Assembly: GCA_021325375.1 (NCBI GenBank)
Contig: JAJPHG010000018.1
Coordinates: forward strand, 124,001 to 188,000
Direction of reading: 5' to 3'
Length of the DNA stretch: 64,000 bases
From: Alphaproteobacteria bacterium
Lineage (GTDB): Bacteria; Pseudomonadota; Alphaproteobacteria; Micropepsales; Micropepsaceae
Shown: positions 40,293-49,063 of the stretch, piece after piece
How the letters are laid out: each line of letters opens with the position of its first letter
Numbering within the stretch: position 1 is the first letter of the stretch
The notes under the pieces: generated by a model
Told to the model about the DNA's origin: nothing
The model's database searches: none
What the model saw: the letters and a program-made list of their open reading frames with translations, nothing else
Translations under genes and position numbers: made by a program

Positions 40293-41696
40293 ATGCTTTC
40301 GACCGAGAAATCCGCGCTTTTACAGGCTTTCCTGGGCGGGCTGCCGCAGGCGGCGGCGGCGCGGCTGGCGAAGGCCGTGGAGATCGACCGGCTGGCCGGC
40401 GGCACGGTCCTGCCCCACGACATGATCCTGGGCGCGCTTCGGCCCAAGCTGCGCCATGTCGAGCGCACGCCGACGCCGCTGCGCCTGTTCTGCAAGCCGT
40501 TCGAGGATCTCGTCCGGCCCGAGAACCCGCCAGAGAACCGGAAAGAGAAAGTCAAAGGCCGCATCGCGCGCGCCAGCATCGTCACGGTGTGGACGTGGCT
40601 GAGCAGGACGCTGCTGCCCGAGGCCGCTTCCGCCTATCAGTCCGAGGTCAGGGCGCTGATCATCCGCCAGCAATTCGACGACGCGCTCGCGCGCGTGGCT
40701 GCGTTCTGGACGCTCGCCGCGGACGCCATGACGGCGGCGATCGCGAACGACCGCAAAGCGGTGCGCATGGCGCTGATGAGCGACGCCGTGCTCGCGGACG
40801 CGCAGGAGATGGCGTTGCTCCTGTCCGCCGGACAAGAGATCGCCGCGATCCAGTCCCTCCTGCCCAGGCTCGTGCCGCAGCTCACCGACGACATGCTCCA
40901 CGCGTTGCGCGACATCCACGACCGGTTGGCCGCGAGCACGGCCGATGCCGCGCCCTATGTCGCGGTGGTGGCGATGAACCGGCTCGTCCATCCCTGGGAA
41001 GCGTTGAAGCTGCCGCAGCTCGTCACCCATCAGACCCAGGACACGCTGATCAGCAGCACCGACATGGGGCTCGTCGGCGATCTTCTCTTCGCCGACATCG
41101 AGCTGCATGGCGGCGCGGTGCGGGGTGCGCGCCATCCGGTGTTCGACGTCCATGTCCTGCTCGACCACCTGGCGCATTTCACCGAGCTCTCCAGCTCCAT
41201 CGTCAAGGAGATCGACATCCGCCGCGACGGCAAATGGGGCAAACGTCTTCTGAAGGACCGCGCCGCGATCGCAGAGCACATGGAAGGATTCATGGAGCGC
41301 GCGCCGAAGGAGATCGTCGCAATGCTTCCGGTGCAGAAGAGCGGCGCCTTCGGCGGCGGGCCGAAGACGGCCGATTTCTCGCGCGCCGTCGACGGCGAGA
41401 AGGCCGATCGCGGCCTGCGCTATGCGCGGCTCGTCACCGGCTGCGCACCTTATGCGGCGGCGGCCTCCTTTGCCGCGGCGCAGAAGGACGCGTACGACGA
41501 AGCGAGCCAGCATCTGCGCGGCTACAACGAAGACCTCATCCGCGAGCTGCGCGGTCCGGAAGATTCGCGCCGTGCCGTCCTCGAGCGCCAGTTCGAGCTC
41601 GCCGCCGAACTGACCGCGCTCCTCTTCAGCCCCGAAGAGTCCGAATTCCTCCGCCGCCGCGCCCGGGCGGCGACGGCACAGGCGGCTGCGGCGTAG
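40293..41696 (+). CDS. Conserved hypothetical protein
   Basis: A 467-residue soluble, mostly helical protein beginning MLSTEKSALLQAFLGGLP. Segments such as HPVFDVHVLLDHLAHFTELSSSIVKEIDIRRDGKWGKRLLKDRA suggest a globular core, but I recognise no domain. No signal peptide or membrane segment. It follows the kinase gene by 61 bp; a GTG at 40275 is an alternative start. Confidence 0.6.
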   Translation: MLSTEKSALLQAFLGGLPQAAAARLAKAVEIDRLAGGTVLPHDMILGALRPKLRHVERTPTPLRLFCKPFEDLVRPENPPENRKEKVKGRIARASIVTVWTWLSRTLLPEAASAYQSEVRALIIRQQFDDALARVAAFWTLAADAMTAAIANDRKAVRMALMSDAVLADAQEMALLLSAGQEIAAIQSLLPRLVPQLTDDMLHALRDIHDRLAASTADAAPYVAVVAMNRLVHPWEALKLPQLVTHQTQDTLISSTDMGLVGDLLFADIELHGGAVRGARHPVFDVHVLLDHLAHFTELSSSIVKEIDIRRDGKWGKRLLKDRAAIAEHMEGFMERAPKEIVAMLPVQKSGAFGGGPKTADFSRAVDGEKADRGLRYARLVTGCAPYAAAASFAAAQKDAYDEASQHLRGYNEDLIRELRGPEDSRRAVLERQFELAAELTALLFSPEESEFLRRRARAATAQAAAA

Positions 41697-41728
41697 ACAT
41701 CGCCGCCGCCTTAGGCTATATTCCGCAT

Positions 41729-41968
41729 ATGGAAAAGCACGCCGAACTGCGCAGCCGGCTCAACGACCTCATCGAGGCTCTGATCGCCGAAGGTCATTAC
41801 AAGACCGGCGACGAAGCCGTGCGCGCGATCGCCGAGCTTCTGGAAGAACGCGAGAAGAAGGTCGCAGCCTTGCGGGCTGCGATCGAAGAGGGCGAGAACA
41901 GCGGGGATTGGGAAGAGTTCGACCTGGAAGAGTTTATCGCGCGTAAGAAAAAAGAACGCGTGGCCTAG
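41729..41968 (+). CDS. parD: ParD-like antitoxin
   Basis: A 79-residue protein. The N-terminal part (RSRLNDLIEALIAEGHYKTGDEAVRAIAELLEERE) is the ribbon-helix-helix/CC2985-type fold of ParD antitoxins, and the acidic C-terminal tail (DWEEFDLEEFIARKKK) would wrap the toxin. It is followed 6 nt later by the ParE toxin gene. Confidence 0.8.
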   Translation: MEKHAELRSRLNDLIEALIAEGHYKTGDEAVRAIAELLEEREKKVAALRAAIEEGENSGDWEEFDLEEFIARKKKERVA

Positions 41969-41974
41969 ACTTTT

Positions 41975-42256
41975 ATGGCGCGTTTTGTCCTTCGTCCCAG
42001 GGCGAGCGCCGACATCGACGGGATATGGGACTACACCGAGGGCCGATGGGGCACGGCGCAGGCGATCGAATATACGCGCAACATCTGGGAAGTCATCGAA
42101 CGAGTAGCCGAAAATCCTGACCTCGGCCGGCGCTGTGACGATCTTCATTTCAAAATTCGTGCAGGTTCACACTTCGTGATTTATCGCCTCGTCGGCGGCA
42201 AGGTTGGTATTGTCCGCGTCCTGCACCAAAGAATGGATTTTAAGCGCCAGCTCTGA
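41975..42256 (+). CDS. parE: ParE-like toxin
   Basis: A 93-residue RelE/ParE-family toxin; ParE poisons DNA gyrase. The family outline is clear: LRPRASADIDGIWDYTEGRWG, NPDLGRRCDDLHFKIRAGSHFVIYRL and IVRVLHQRMDF. Its stop codon abuts the stop codon of the convergent CoA-transferase gene with no gap. Confidence 0.85.
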   Translation: MARFVLRPRASADIDGIWDYTEGRWGTAQAIEYTRNIWEVIERVAENPDLGRRCDDLHFKIRAGSHFVIYRLVGGKVGIVRVLHQRMDFKRQL

Positions 42257-43456
42257 CTAGCAAGCCCCTTCCTGCTTGAGCGCAGCGATCTCTGCAGCCG
42301 AGTAGCCCAACTCGCGCAGAACCTGATCCGTATGCTCCCCCAGCATCGGTGGGCGCGCGCGGACTTCGCCGGGCGTGCCGTGCAGCTTCACCGGCGTCGC
42401 GGCGACCGGTGCCTTGCCGATGCCCGGGAACTCGATCTCCGTGAAGAAATCGCCGGCTGCGACGTGCGGGTCGGCAAGCGTCTCGCGCGGGCGGTAGACG
42501 GGGCCGGCAGGGACGCGGGCGCCTTCGAACGCGGCGATGGCGTCGGCGCTGCTGCGCTCGGCCACCCAGGCGGCGACGCGTTCGCTGATGAGCGCGCCGT
42601 TGTCGCCGCGCGCTTTGTCGCTCGCGAAGCGCGGATCGTCGAGCCACTCCACGGCGCCGATCAACCGCGCCGCGCGGCGGAAGAGCGGGTCGCCGTTCAC
42701 CGCGACGGTGATCCACACGCCGTCCTTGGCTTTGTAGATGTCCGACGGCCCCGCGGTCTGGCTGCGGTTGAGAGTCGGCTGGCGGTCGAGCTTGAGCACG
42801 GCTTCCTCGATCAGCGTCGGCGAGAAATAGGTGAGCGCGGTGCGCAAGAGCGCGCCCTCGACCATCTGGCCGCGCCCCGTCGTCTCGCGCGCGCGAAGCG
42901 CGGCCGCGACGCCGAGCGCCAGCAACGACGCGGTGCCGAAATCGACCCACGGCGCCGCCGCGCGCACCGGCTGCTCCGGTGTGCCCGCGAACCACACCGC
43001 GCCCGACATCGCCTGTGCGACGCCGTCGAAGCCGACGCGCGTCGCGTAAGGCCCCTCCATCCCGAACGCGCTCACCACCGCGAGCACCGCACGCGGATTG
43101 ACTGCGGATACGCTCTCATAGTCGAGCCCCATCGCTTTCAAGGTTTCCGCCGGCAGGTTCGCGACCACGACGTCGGCGGAGCGCACCAGCCTCTTCACGA
43201 TTTCGCGACCGGCCTCGCACATCGGATCGAGCGTCATGCTCTTCTTGCCGCGGTTCATCTGCAGGAACATCGCGCCTTCGCGCGGGGAACCGTCCTCGTT
43301 CTGGGCCAGGGGAACCAGCGTGCGGTCCTCGCGCCCGTCACGCTTCTCCACGCGGATCACCTCCGCGCCCAGATCGCCGAGCAGGGCGGCGCAGAACGGG
43401 CCCGCGATATAGCGGCCGAAATCGATCACGCGAATCCCGTCGAATGGTCCCGGCAT
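42257..43456 (-). CDS. CaiB/BaiF-type (family III) CoA-transferase
   Basis: A 399-residue transferase that moves CoA between carboxylic acids. Family hallmarks are FDGIRVIDFGRYIAGPFCAALLGDLGAEVIRVE at the start with the catalytic Asp expected near residue 170 (WVDFGTASLLALGVAAAL region), NRGKKSMTLD, and GRGQMVEGALL. The C-terminus has RPPMLGEHTDQVLRELGYS. It is divergent from a second CoA-transferase gene, 79 bp apart. The substrate is not evident. Confidence 0.88.
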   Translation of the reverse strand: MPGPFDGIRVIDFGRYIAGPFCAALLGDLGAEVIRVEKRDGREDRTLVPLAQNEDGSPREGAMFLQMNRGKKSMTLDPMCEAGREIVKRLVRSADVVVANLPAETLKAMGLDYESVSAVNPRAVLAVVSAFGMEGPYATRVGFDGVAQAMSGAVWFAGTPEQPVRAAAPWVDFGTASLLALGVAAALRARETTGRGQMVEGALLRTALTYFSPTLIEEAVLKLDRQPTLNRSQTAGPSDIYKAKDGVWITVAVNGDPLFRRAARLIGAVEWLDDPRFASDKARGDNGALISERVAAWVAERSSADAIAAFEGARVPAGPVYRPRETLADPHVAAGDFFTEIEFPGIGKAPVAATPVKLHGTPGEVRARPPMLGEHTDQVLRELGYSAAEIAALKQEGAC

Positions 43457-43535
43457 GGACGAACCTCTTGGTTGTGGTAGAGTTATGCGCTGCGGGGCGT
43501 TGCGTCCGGATTATACCGGGCTGTCGGAGAGTTGC

Positions 43536-44966
43536 ATGAGTTCCCGCAAGGCCTTCGAGTATCTGAACAGGATCACGGGACTTGCGCCGCTGAGCGCGCC
43601 CGCCTTCGAAGGCTGTGATCCCATCCTGGTCACGCCGTTCCGCGCCGCGGAGGCCGCGAGCGCCTCCCTTGGGTTGAGCGCCGCCATCGCGGGCGAGATC
43701 TGGCGCCTGCGCGGCGGCGAGGCGCAGACGATCGCCATCGACCTCAATGCTGCCGCGGCGTCGCTTTTGTCGTTCACTTTCGTGCGGCGCGACGGCCAGA
43801 CGGTGCCGCGCCCCGCCGCCGACGCGCCTACGGTCGGGCTCTACCGCTGCGGCGACGGGCGCTGGATCCATCTCCATGGCGGCTTCCCGCGCCAAATGGG
43901 ACGCACGCTCGACCTGCTCAACGCGCAGAACACGCGCGAGGGGGTTGGGGCGGCATGCGCGAAATGGAACGCGTTCGCGCTGGAGGAATCGCTCGCCTTC
44001 ATGAATCTCTGCGGCGCGGTGGCGCGCACGCGCGAGGAATGGGCGGAGAGCCCCCAAGGCCGCGTGGCTGCGAATGCGGCGCCCATCGTGCTCAAGAAGA
44101 TCGGCGAGGCGCCGCCACTCAGGCTCGGCGACGCGCATGCGCCGCTCGACGGCGTCCGCGTGCTCGATCTCACGCGCGTGCTCGCGGGGCCTACATGCGG
44201 GCGCACGCTCGCCTCCTATGGCGCCGACGTGCTCAACATCCGTGCCGAGCGCCTCGACACGATCGAGCTCTTCGATCTCGACACGGGGCAGGGCAAGCGC
44301 TCCGCCTTCCTCGATCTCGTCAATCCGGCGGATGCCGAGCGCCTGCGCCAGCTCGTGCGCGGCGCGCATGTATTCGTGGACTCGTATCGTCCCGGCGCGC
44401 TCGCCAAGCTCGGCTTCACGCCGGCGGCGCTGGCGCATATCGCACGCGGCATCACCTATGTCTCCGTCTCCTGCTACGGCCATGAGGGGCCGTGGGCGGG
44501 ACGGCGCGGCTGGGAGCAGCTCGCGCAATCCGCCACCGGCCTCGCGCACGAGCAGGGCCAGTTCAGCGCGCAACGCCGGCGCGAGCGCGATCCGGCGCCG
44601 GAGCTGATCCCGGCGGCGGTTTGCGACTACATCACCGGCTATCTCGCCGCGGCGGGAGCGGCGGCGGCGCTGCTTCGGCGCATCCGCGAAGGCGGGAGCT
44701 GGCACGTGCAGGTGTCGCTGTCGGCGACCGCGACGTGGCTCGCCTCGCTCGGCAAGATCGACGCCGCGCAGGTGCCGCAGAGCTGGGTCCCCGAGGGACT
44801 CGACCGTTACTTGAGATCGTGCGAAACCGCGCAGGGGCGGCTCGACTTCCTGGGCCCGGTGGTCCGGATGGCGAAGACGCAGCCCCAATGGCGTTTGGCC
44901 CCGCCCGTCCCGGGCGCGGACCGGGCGCTGTGGCCGGATACGCGCGAGGAGATGCATGCCGCCTAG
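43536..44966 (+). CDS. CoA-transferase family III protein with rearranged domain order
   Basis: A 476-residue protein. Residues ~1-195 resemble an internal and C-terminal part of the CaiB fold (GEAQTIAIDLNAAAASLLSF, YRCGDGRWIHLHGGFP). A canonical family N-terminus (APLDGVRVLDLTRVLAGPTCGRTLASYGADVLNI) starts near residue 203, and a second stretch like GPWAGRRGWEQLAQSATGLA follows. The order thus looks permuted relative to the gene at 42257. GGAGA precedes the ATG at 43536. The next gene overlaps its end by 11 nt. Confidence 0.75.
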   Translation: MSSRKAFEYLNRITGLAPLSAPAFEGCDPILVTPFRAAEAASASLGLSAAIAGEIWRLRGGEAQTIAIDLNAAAASLLSFTFVRRDGQTVPRPAADAPTVGLYRCGDGRWIHLHGGFPRQMGRTLDLLNAQNTREGVGAACAKWNAFALEESLAFMNLCGAVARTREEWAESPQGRVAANAAPIVLKKIGEAPPLRLGDAHAPLDGVRVLDLTRVLAGPTCGRTLASYGADVLNIRAERLDTIELFDLDTGQGKRSAFLDLVNPADAERLRQLVRGAHVFVDSYRPGALAKLGFTPAALAHIARGITYVSVSCYGHEGPWAGRRGWEQLAQSATGLAHEQGQFSAQRRRERDPAPELIPAAVCDYITGYLAAAGAAAALLRRIREGGSWHVQVSLSATATWLASLGKIDAAQVPQSWVPEGLDRYLRSCETAQGRLDFLGPVVRMAKTQPQWRLAPPVPGADRALWPDTREEMHAA

Positions 44967-45276
44967 GAACAATCCGCTCAAGCTCAACCCGCTGCAGCTG
45001 CGTACACTGACGCTCCTGCAGGCGATGGCGCACGCTCAAGGCGGCGAGCCCACGATCTCGCGCTTCCCGCAGGCGCATGGCGATCACTTCCATCTGGGCG
45101 ACGCGGTGGTGGCGGGCAAGGACGCGACCGGGCTCTACAACGAAATCGTCTGGCACGCGCTCGAGCGCAAGGGATTGGCGAAGTCGGATTATCCCAGACA
45201 GATCGTGCTCAGCGCCGAAGGTCTGAACTACGAGACGGGCCTAGCCGGCGAGATCCTGCAAAAGAGCGGGCATTAG
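44956..45276 (+). CDS. Small hypothetical protein
   Basis: A 106-residue soluble protein overlapping the CoA-transferase gene by 11 nt, so likely cotranscribed. It has an N-terminal LKLNPLQLRTLTLLQAMA segment and a winged-helix-like body (GLYNEIVWHALERKGLAKSDYPRQIVLSAEGLNYETG). No family is named. Confidence 0.6.
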   Translation: MPPRNNPLKLNPLQLRTLTLLQAMAHAQGGEPTISRFPQAHGDHFHLGDAVVAGKDATGLYNEIVWHALERKGLAKSDYPRQIVLSAEGLNYETGLAGEILQKSGH

Positions 45277-45283
45277 AAAAAGC

Positions 45284-45451
45284 TGTCATGGCCCGCGAAT
45301 GCGGGCCACCCAGGTGACATCAGCTCGGTTTAGAAAATCGCGCGCGGAGACGCGGAGAAGAAAAAGAACCTCCGCGTCCTCCGCGGCTCCGCGTGAGTCA
45401 TTTCAAGTGTGCAGAATCCAGCTGGGTGGCCCGCATTCGCAGGCCATGACA
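45284..45451. repeat. MITE/BIME-like repeat, copy 2
   Basis: A 168-bp unit whose 30-bp terminal inverted repeats match those of the copy at 33832-34009. The middle contains CGCGGAGACGCGGAG and CTCCGCG blocks as in copy 1, but about 10 bp shorter. It lies between the hypothetical gene at 44956 and the convergent lipoprotein gene. Confidence 0.75.
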
Positions 45452-45461
45452 GTTGGGCTTG

Positions 45462-46049
45462 CTATTTCACCTTCGTCAGCACCACCAGCTTGGCGCTGAA
45501 CAGCGCAGCGCCTTCCCTGGTCGCGAAGAAGGCGTCGAGCTCCTTCGGATCGGCGGTGATGTGGCCGTCGTCCTCGCTGCCTTCGTGCACCGTGCCCTTG
45601 ATTCTGCCGGCCTTGATCGCCGCCGTCGTCGCTTTGTCGTCGAGCAGCGAGAGCGTGAGCTTGCCGTCCTTGCCGATGTCGTAGCGGATCGGGATGATCT
45701 GTCTTGCGTCTTCCTCGTTCGCGGGCGTGCCGTTCTCCGACCGCTCGCGGACGCTCATGATGTGGTTGGCGCCCAGCGTCACGACGTCGGCTTCGTAGAC
45801 GTTCCACTGGTCGGCATCCGACTCGAACGTCACCAGCATGGCCGTTATGCTGCCGTCCTCGTTGCGCAGGAAGGCGAAATAGCCGTCCTTGTCCTGCTTG
45901 TTGTCGCCGCGACCCTTCCACATGCCGATCAGCGCCGGATCGGGCTTGAAGCCCGCGGTCGAGCCGACGGGATGGTCACTGGTGACGGGCAGGCAGGCGG
46001 CGAGCAGAAGTGCCGCGAGACCCAGGCAGGCGAAGCGAATGGTTGTCAT
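45462..46049 (-). CDS. Putative lipoprotein
   Basis: A 195-residue exported protein with a lipoprotein signal (residues 1-19, lipobox LLAAC). The mature part has beta-rich segments (GMWKGRGDNKQDKDGYFAFLRNEDGSITAMLVTFESD) with no recognised family. It would sit in the outer or inner membrane facing the periplasm. Confidence 0.65.
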   Translation of the reverse strand: MTTIRFACLGLAALLLAACLPVTSDHPVGSTAGFKPDPALIGMWKGRGDNKQDKDGYFAFLRNEDGSITAMLVTFESDADQWNVYEADVVTLGANHIMSVRERSENGTPANEEDARQIIPIRYDIGKDGKLTLSLLDDKATTAAIKAGRIKGTVHEGSEDDGHITADPKELDAFFATREGAALFSAKLVVLTKVK

Positions 46050-46104
46050 CGAAATCCCCCTTTGAACAGCACAAATCCTGCACCTGGATTCAGGCGCTCT
46101 TGTG

Positions 46105-46124
46105 ACCTCCCCTTGTGGGGAGGT
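46105..46124. repeat. Short hairpin of the CCTCCCC type
   Basis: ACCTCCCC/GGGGAGGT with a 4-nt loop, resembling the REP-like units at 677-810. It is in the gap between the lipoprotein gene and ccmE. Confidence 0.6.
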
Positions 46125-46175
46125 GAGACACTAGCGCGTTTGAGTTGTGCGGCGCCGACCCTATAGTCGCGGCCC

Positions 46176-46616
46176 ATGACTCCCAAGAAGCGCCGCCGCC
46201 TTGCCTTTGCGATCTCCCTGCTCGTCGCGGGCGCGGGGGCGGCTGCGCTGGTCGTCTATGCGCTGCAGGACAACGTTCTCTATTTCTATAGCCCCAGCGA
46301 CGTCGCGGCCAAGCACATCGCGCCGGGCGTCGCGTTCCGCATCGGTGGGCTGGTCGAGAAGAACAGCGTGCGCCACGGCAAGGGCGCCGCCATCAGCTTC
46401 ATGGTCACCGACGGGCGCACGCGCGTGCCGGTGGCCTATGCCGGCGTGCTGCCGGCGCTGTTCCGCGAGGGGCAGGGCGTGGTCGCGATGGGCGCGATGG
46501 ACGGCGCCGGCACCTTCGACGCCAGCGAGATTCTCGCCAAGCATGACGAGCGCTACATGCCGCCCGAGGTCGTCGACGCGCTGAAGCGCTCCGGCCGCTG
46601 GAAGGAAGGCAAATGA
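46176..46616 (+). CDS. ccmE: Cytochrome c maturation heme chaperone CcmE
   Basis: CcmE (CycJ) receives heme covalently in the periplasm and passes it to the CcmF/H ligase. The 146-residue protein has an N-terminal membrane anchor (RRRLAFAISLLVAGAGAAALVVYAL) and the heme-binding LAKHDERYMPPEV with the His. GGLVEKNSV and the FMVTDG segment of the OB fold are present. Its end overlaps ccmF by 4 nt. Confidence 0.95.
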   Translation: MTPKKRRRLAFAISLLVAGAGAAALVVYALQDNVLYFYSPSDVAAKHIAPGVAFRIGGLVEKNSVRHGKGAAISFMVTDGRTRVPVAYAGVLPALFREGQGVVAMGAMDGAGTFDASEILAKHDERYMPPEVVDALKRSGRWKEGK

Positions 46617-48547
46617 CCGGCGAGATCGGCCAGCTCGCGCTCTGCCTCGCGCTCGCGCTCGCCTGCGTGCAGGCGGCTGCGGGTTTGTGGGGCCTGAAGG
46701 ACGAGCGCGCGGCGGGTGTCGCGTCGGGCGCGGCGCTCGGCATGTTCGTCTTCGTCGCGCTGTCCTTCGGCGCGCTGGTCGTGGGCTTCGTGACCTCGGA
46801 CTTTTCCATCGCCGACGTCGCCAACAATTCGCATACGCTCAAGCCCCTGATCTACAAGATCACCGGCGTGTGGGGGAACCACGAAGGCTCGATGCTTTTG
46901 TGGGTGCTGGTGCTGTCGGTCTACGGCGCGGGCATCGCGTTCCTCAAGCGCGGGGGGCTGCGGCTGACATCGGCGGCGCTCGGCGTGCAGGGATTGCTCG
47001 CGGTCGCGTTCATCCTCTTCATCCTGCTCACCTCCAATCCCTTCGCGCGGCTCGACCCGATGCCGTTCGAGGGATTGGGATTGAACCCGCTGCTTCAGGA
47101 CCCCGGCCTCGCCTTCCATCCGCCGACGCTCTACACGGGCTATGTCGGCTTGTCCGCGACGTTTGCTTACGCCGCCGCGGCCCTGCTCACCGGCGACGTC
47201 GACCGCGCCTGGGCGCGCGCGGCCAGGCCGTTCATGCTCATCGCCTGGATCGCGCTGACGCTCGGCATCGCGGGCGGCTCGTGGTGGGCCTATTACGACC
47301 TCGGCTGGGGCGGGTTCTGGTTCTGGGACCCGGTCGAGAACGCCTCGCTGATGCCGTGGCTGGTGGCCACCGCACTCCTGCATTCCGCGCTCGCGACCGA
47401 GCGCACCGGCGCGTTCCGCACCTGGACCTTGCTGCTCTCCATCATGGCGTTCTCTCTGAGCCTGATCGGCACGTTCCTGGTGCGCTCGGGCGTCATCACC
47501 TCGGTGCACGCGTTCGCGAGCGATCCCAAGCGCGGCGTCTTTATATTGCTGATCCTGAGCGTGGCGATATTGGGCGCGCTCGCGCTCTTCGCCTGGCGCG
47601 CGCCCAAGCTCGAGAGCGGCACCGCGTTCGAGCCCACGAGCCGCGAGACCACGCTGCTCGTGAACAACATCTTCCTCGTCACCGCGCTCGGCGTCGTCTT
47701 CGTCGGCACGATCTATCCCATCATCCTGTCGGCTTTCGGCACCAGGCTTTCGGTCGGCGCACCTTACTTCCAGCTCTTCTTCGCGCCCATCTTCATCGCG
47801 CTGATGATCGTGCTGCCGTTCGGGCCGAGACTTGCGTGGCGCAGAGGCGATCTTCTCGCCGCGTTCCGCACCCTGCTTCCCGCGCTCGGCGTTGCAGCGG
47901 TCGCAGGCGTCATCGTCCTTGCAGCCGCATCGCCCAGGACGCTCGTTGGCGCCGGTGCGTTCGCGGTCGCGGGTTGGGTGATCGGCGCGAGCGCGGTCGA
48001 TCTCGTGGCTCGCGTGCGCGCGCGGACATTCGCGATTGCGGGCTTCGCCGCGGTCCTCGCGCATGCAGGACTCGGCATCACGCTGATGGGCGTCGCGGGC
48101 ACGAACCTGTGGCGCAGCGAGGCGCTGGAAGTGCTCGCGCCCGGTGAGACGATGACCGTCGGGCGCTACACGCTGCGCTTCGACGGCGTGAAGGGCGTCG
48201 CGGGCCCCAACTACCAGGCCGCGCATGCCGACATCGATATTTTGAAAGACGGCGCCGTCACCGGACATCTCGCGCCCGAGCGGCGCATGTATCCCGCCGA
48301 GGGCCAGGAGACGGTGCAGACCGCGATCCGCACCACCGGGCTCGAGGATCTCTATGTCGCGCTCGGCGACGACCGCGGCCAAGGGCGCTGGACGTTGCGC
48401 GCCTATGTGAACCCGCTGGCGCCGCTCATCTGGCTCGGCGCCGGCGTGATGGCGCTGGGCGGGCTCGCGAGCCTGTGGGGCCGCGTGCGCGCGATGTTCT
48501 TCGCACAAGACAAAGAGCCGGCCGCGCTCGCGCCGGAGGCCGTATGA
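46613..48547 (+). CDS. ccmF: Heme lyase subunit CcmF
   Basis: CcmF (CycK) is the integral-membrane part of the ligase that joins heme to apocytochrome c. The 644-residue protein has many transmembrane helices. The WWD signature is visible as GWGGFWFWDPVENASLMPW, with NHEGSMLLWVL before it and conserved periplasmic His residues. It overlaps ccmE and ccmH by 4 nt each. Confidence 0.96.
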   Translation: MTGEIGQLALCLALALACVQAAAGLWGLKDERAAGVASGAALGMFVFVALSFGALVVGFVTSDFSIADVANNSHTLKPLIYKITGVWGNHEGSMLLWVLVLSVYGAGIAFLKRGGLRLTSAALGVQGLLAVAFILFILLTSNPFARLDPMPFEGLGLNPLLQDPGLAFHPPTLYTGYVGLSATFAYAAAALLTGDVDRAWARAARPFMLIAWIALTLGIAGGSWWAYYDLGWGGFWFWDPVENASLMPWLVATALLHSALATERTGAFRTWTLLLSIMAFSLSLIGTFLVRSGVITSVHAFASDPKRGVFILLILSVAILGALALFAWRAPKLESGTAFEPTSRETTLLVNNIFLVTALGVVFVGTIYPIILSAFGTRLSVGAPYFQLFFAPIFIALMIVLPFGPRLAWRRGDLLAAFRTLLPALGVAAVAGVIVLAAASPRTLVGAGAFAVAGWVIGASAVDLVARVRARTFAIAGFAAVLAHAGLGITLMGVAGTNLWRSEALEVLAPGETMTVGRYTLRFDGVKGVAGPNYQAAHADIDILKDGAVTGHLAPERRMYPAEGQETVQTAIRTTGLEDLYVALGDDRGQGRWTLRAYVNPLAPLIWLGAGVMALGGLASLWGRVRAMFFAQDKEPAALAPEAV

Positions 48548-48951
48548 AACGGCTCCTCTTCGCACTGCTCCTGATGTCGAGCACGGCCTTGGGCGCGCGA
48601 GCGCCGGAGACGCTGCCGGATCCCGCACAGGAAGCCCGCGCCCAGGCCTTGCAGAAGGAGTTCCGCTGTCTGGTCTGCCAGGGCGAATCCATCGACGAAT
48701 CGGGGGCGCCGCTCGCCGCCGACCTGCGCCGTCTGATCCGCGAGCACATCGCCAGGGGTGAGAGCGACGCCGAGATCACGCATTACCTCGTCGCCCGCTA
48801 TGGCGACTTCATCCTGATGAATCCCCCTGTCCAGTCAAACACTTACGCGCTCTGGGCCGCGCCGTTCGTGGTCCTTTTGCTGGCGGCCGGCACAGGCGGC
48901 TGGATCGTCCTGCGCGCCCGGACCCGCGCCCGGGAAACATCGGCACAATAA
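48544..48951 (+). CDS. ccmH: Cytochrome c maturation thiol protein CcmH
   Basis: CcmH (CycL) reduces the apocytochrome thiols. The 135-residue protein has a signal sequence (residues 1-18), the redox motif FRCLVCQGESI (Cys-x2-Cys), and a C-terminal transmembrane helix. The ATG at 48544 overlaps the ccmF stop. The CcmI and CcmG partners often found in this operon are not beside it. Confidence 0.93.
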   Translation: MKRLLFALLLMSSTALGARAPETLPDPAQEARAQALQKEFRCLVCQGESIDESGAPLAADLRRLIREHIARGESDAEITHYLVARYGDFILMNPPVQSNTYALWAAPFVVLLLAAGTGGWIVLRARTRARETSAQ

Positions 48952-49063
48952 TTACGCATTTGTAACCACCAAGAGAAGGTTGCGTAACCTGAGCGGCCTA
49001 TGTGAGAGGCCGTGCCGGGTGAGGCTGGGCGGCTGGCCTGCCCCGGAAATCCAGGAGATATAG

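Noticed and set aside
46553-48628. 691-codon frame opposite ccmF
   Set aside because: ccmF has clear motifs on the plus strand; the minus frame is low-complexity Arg/Glu/Gln.
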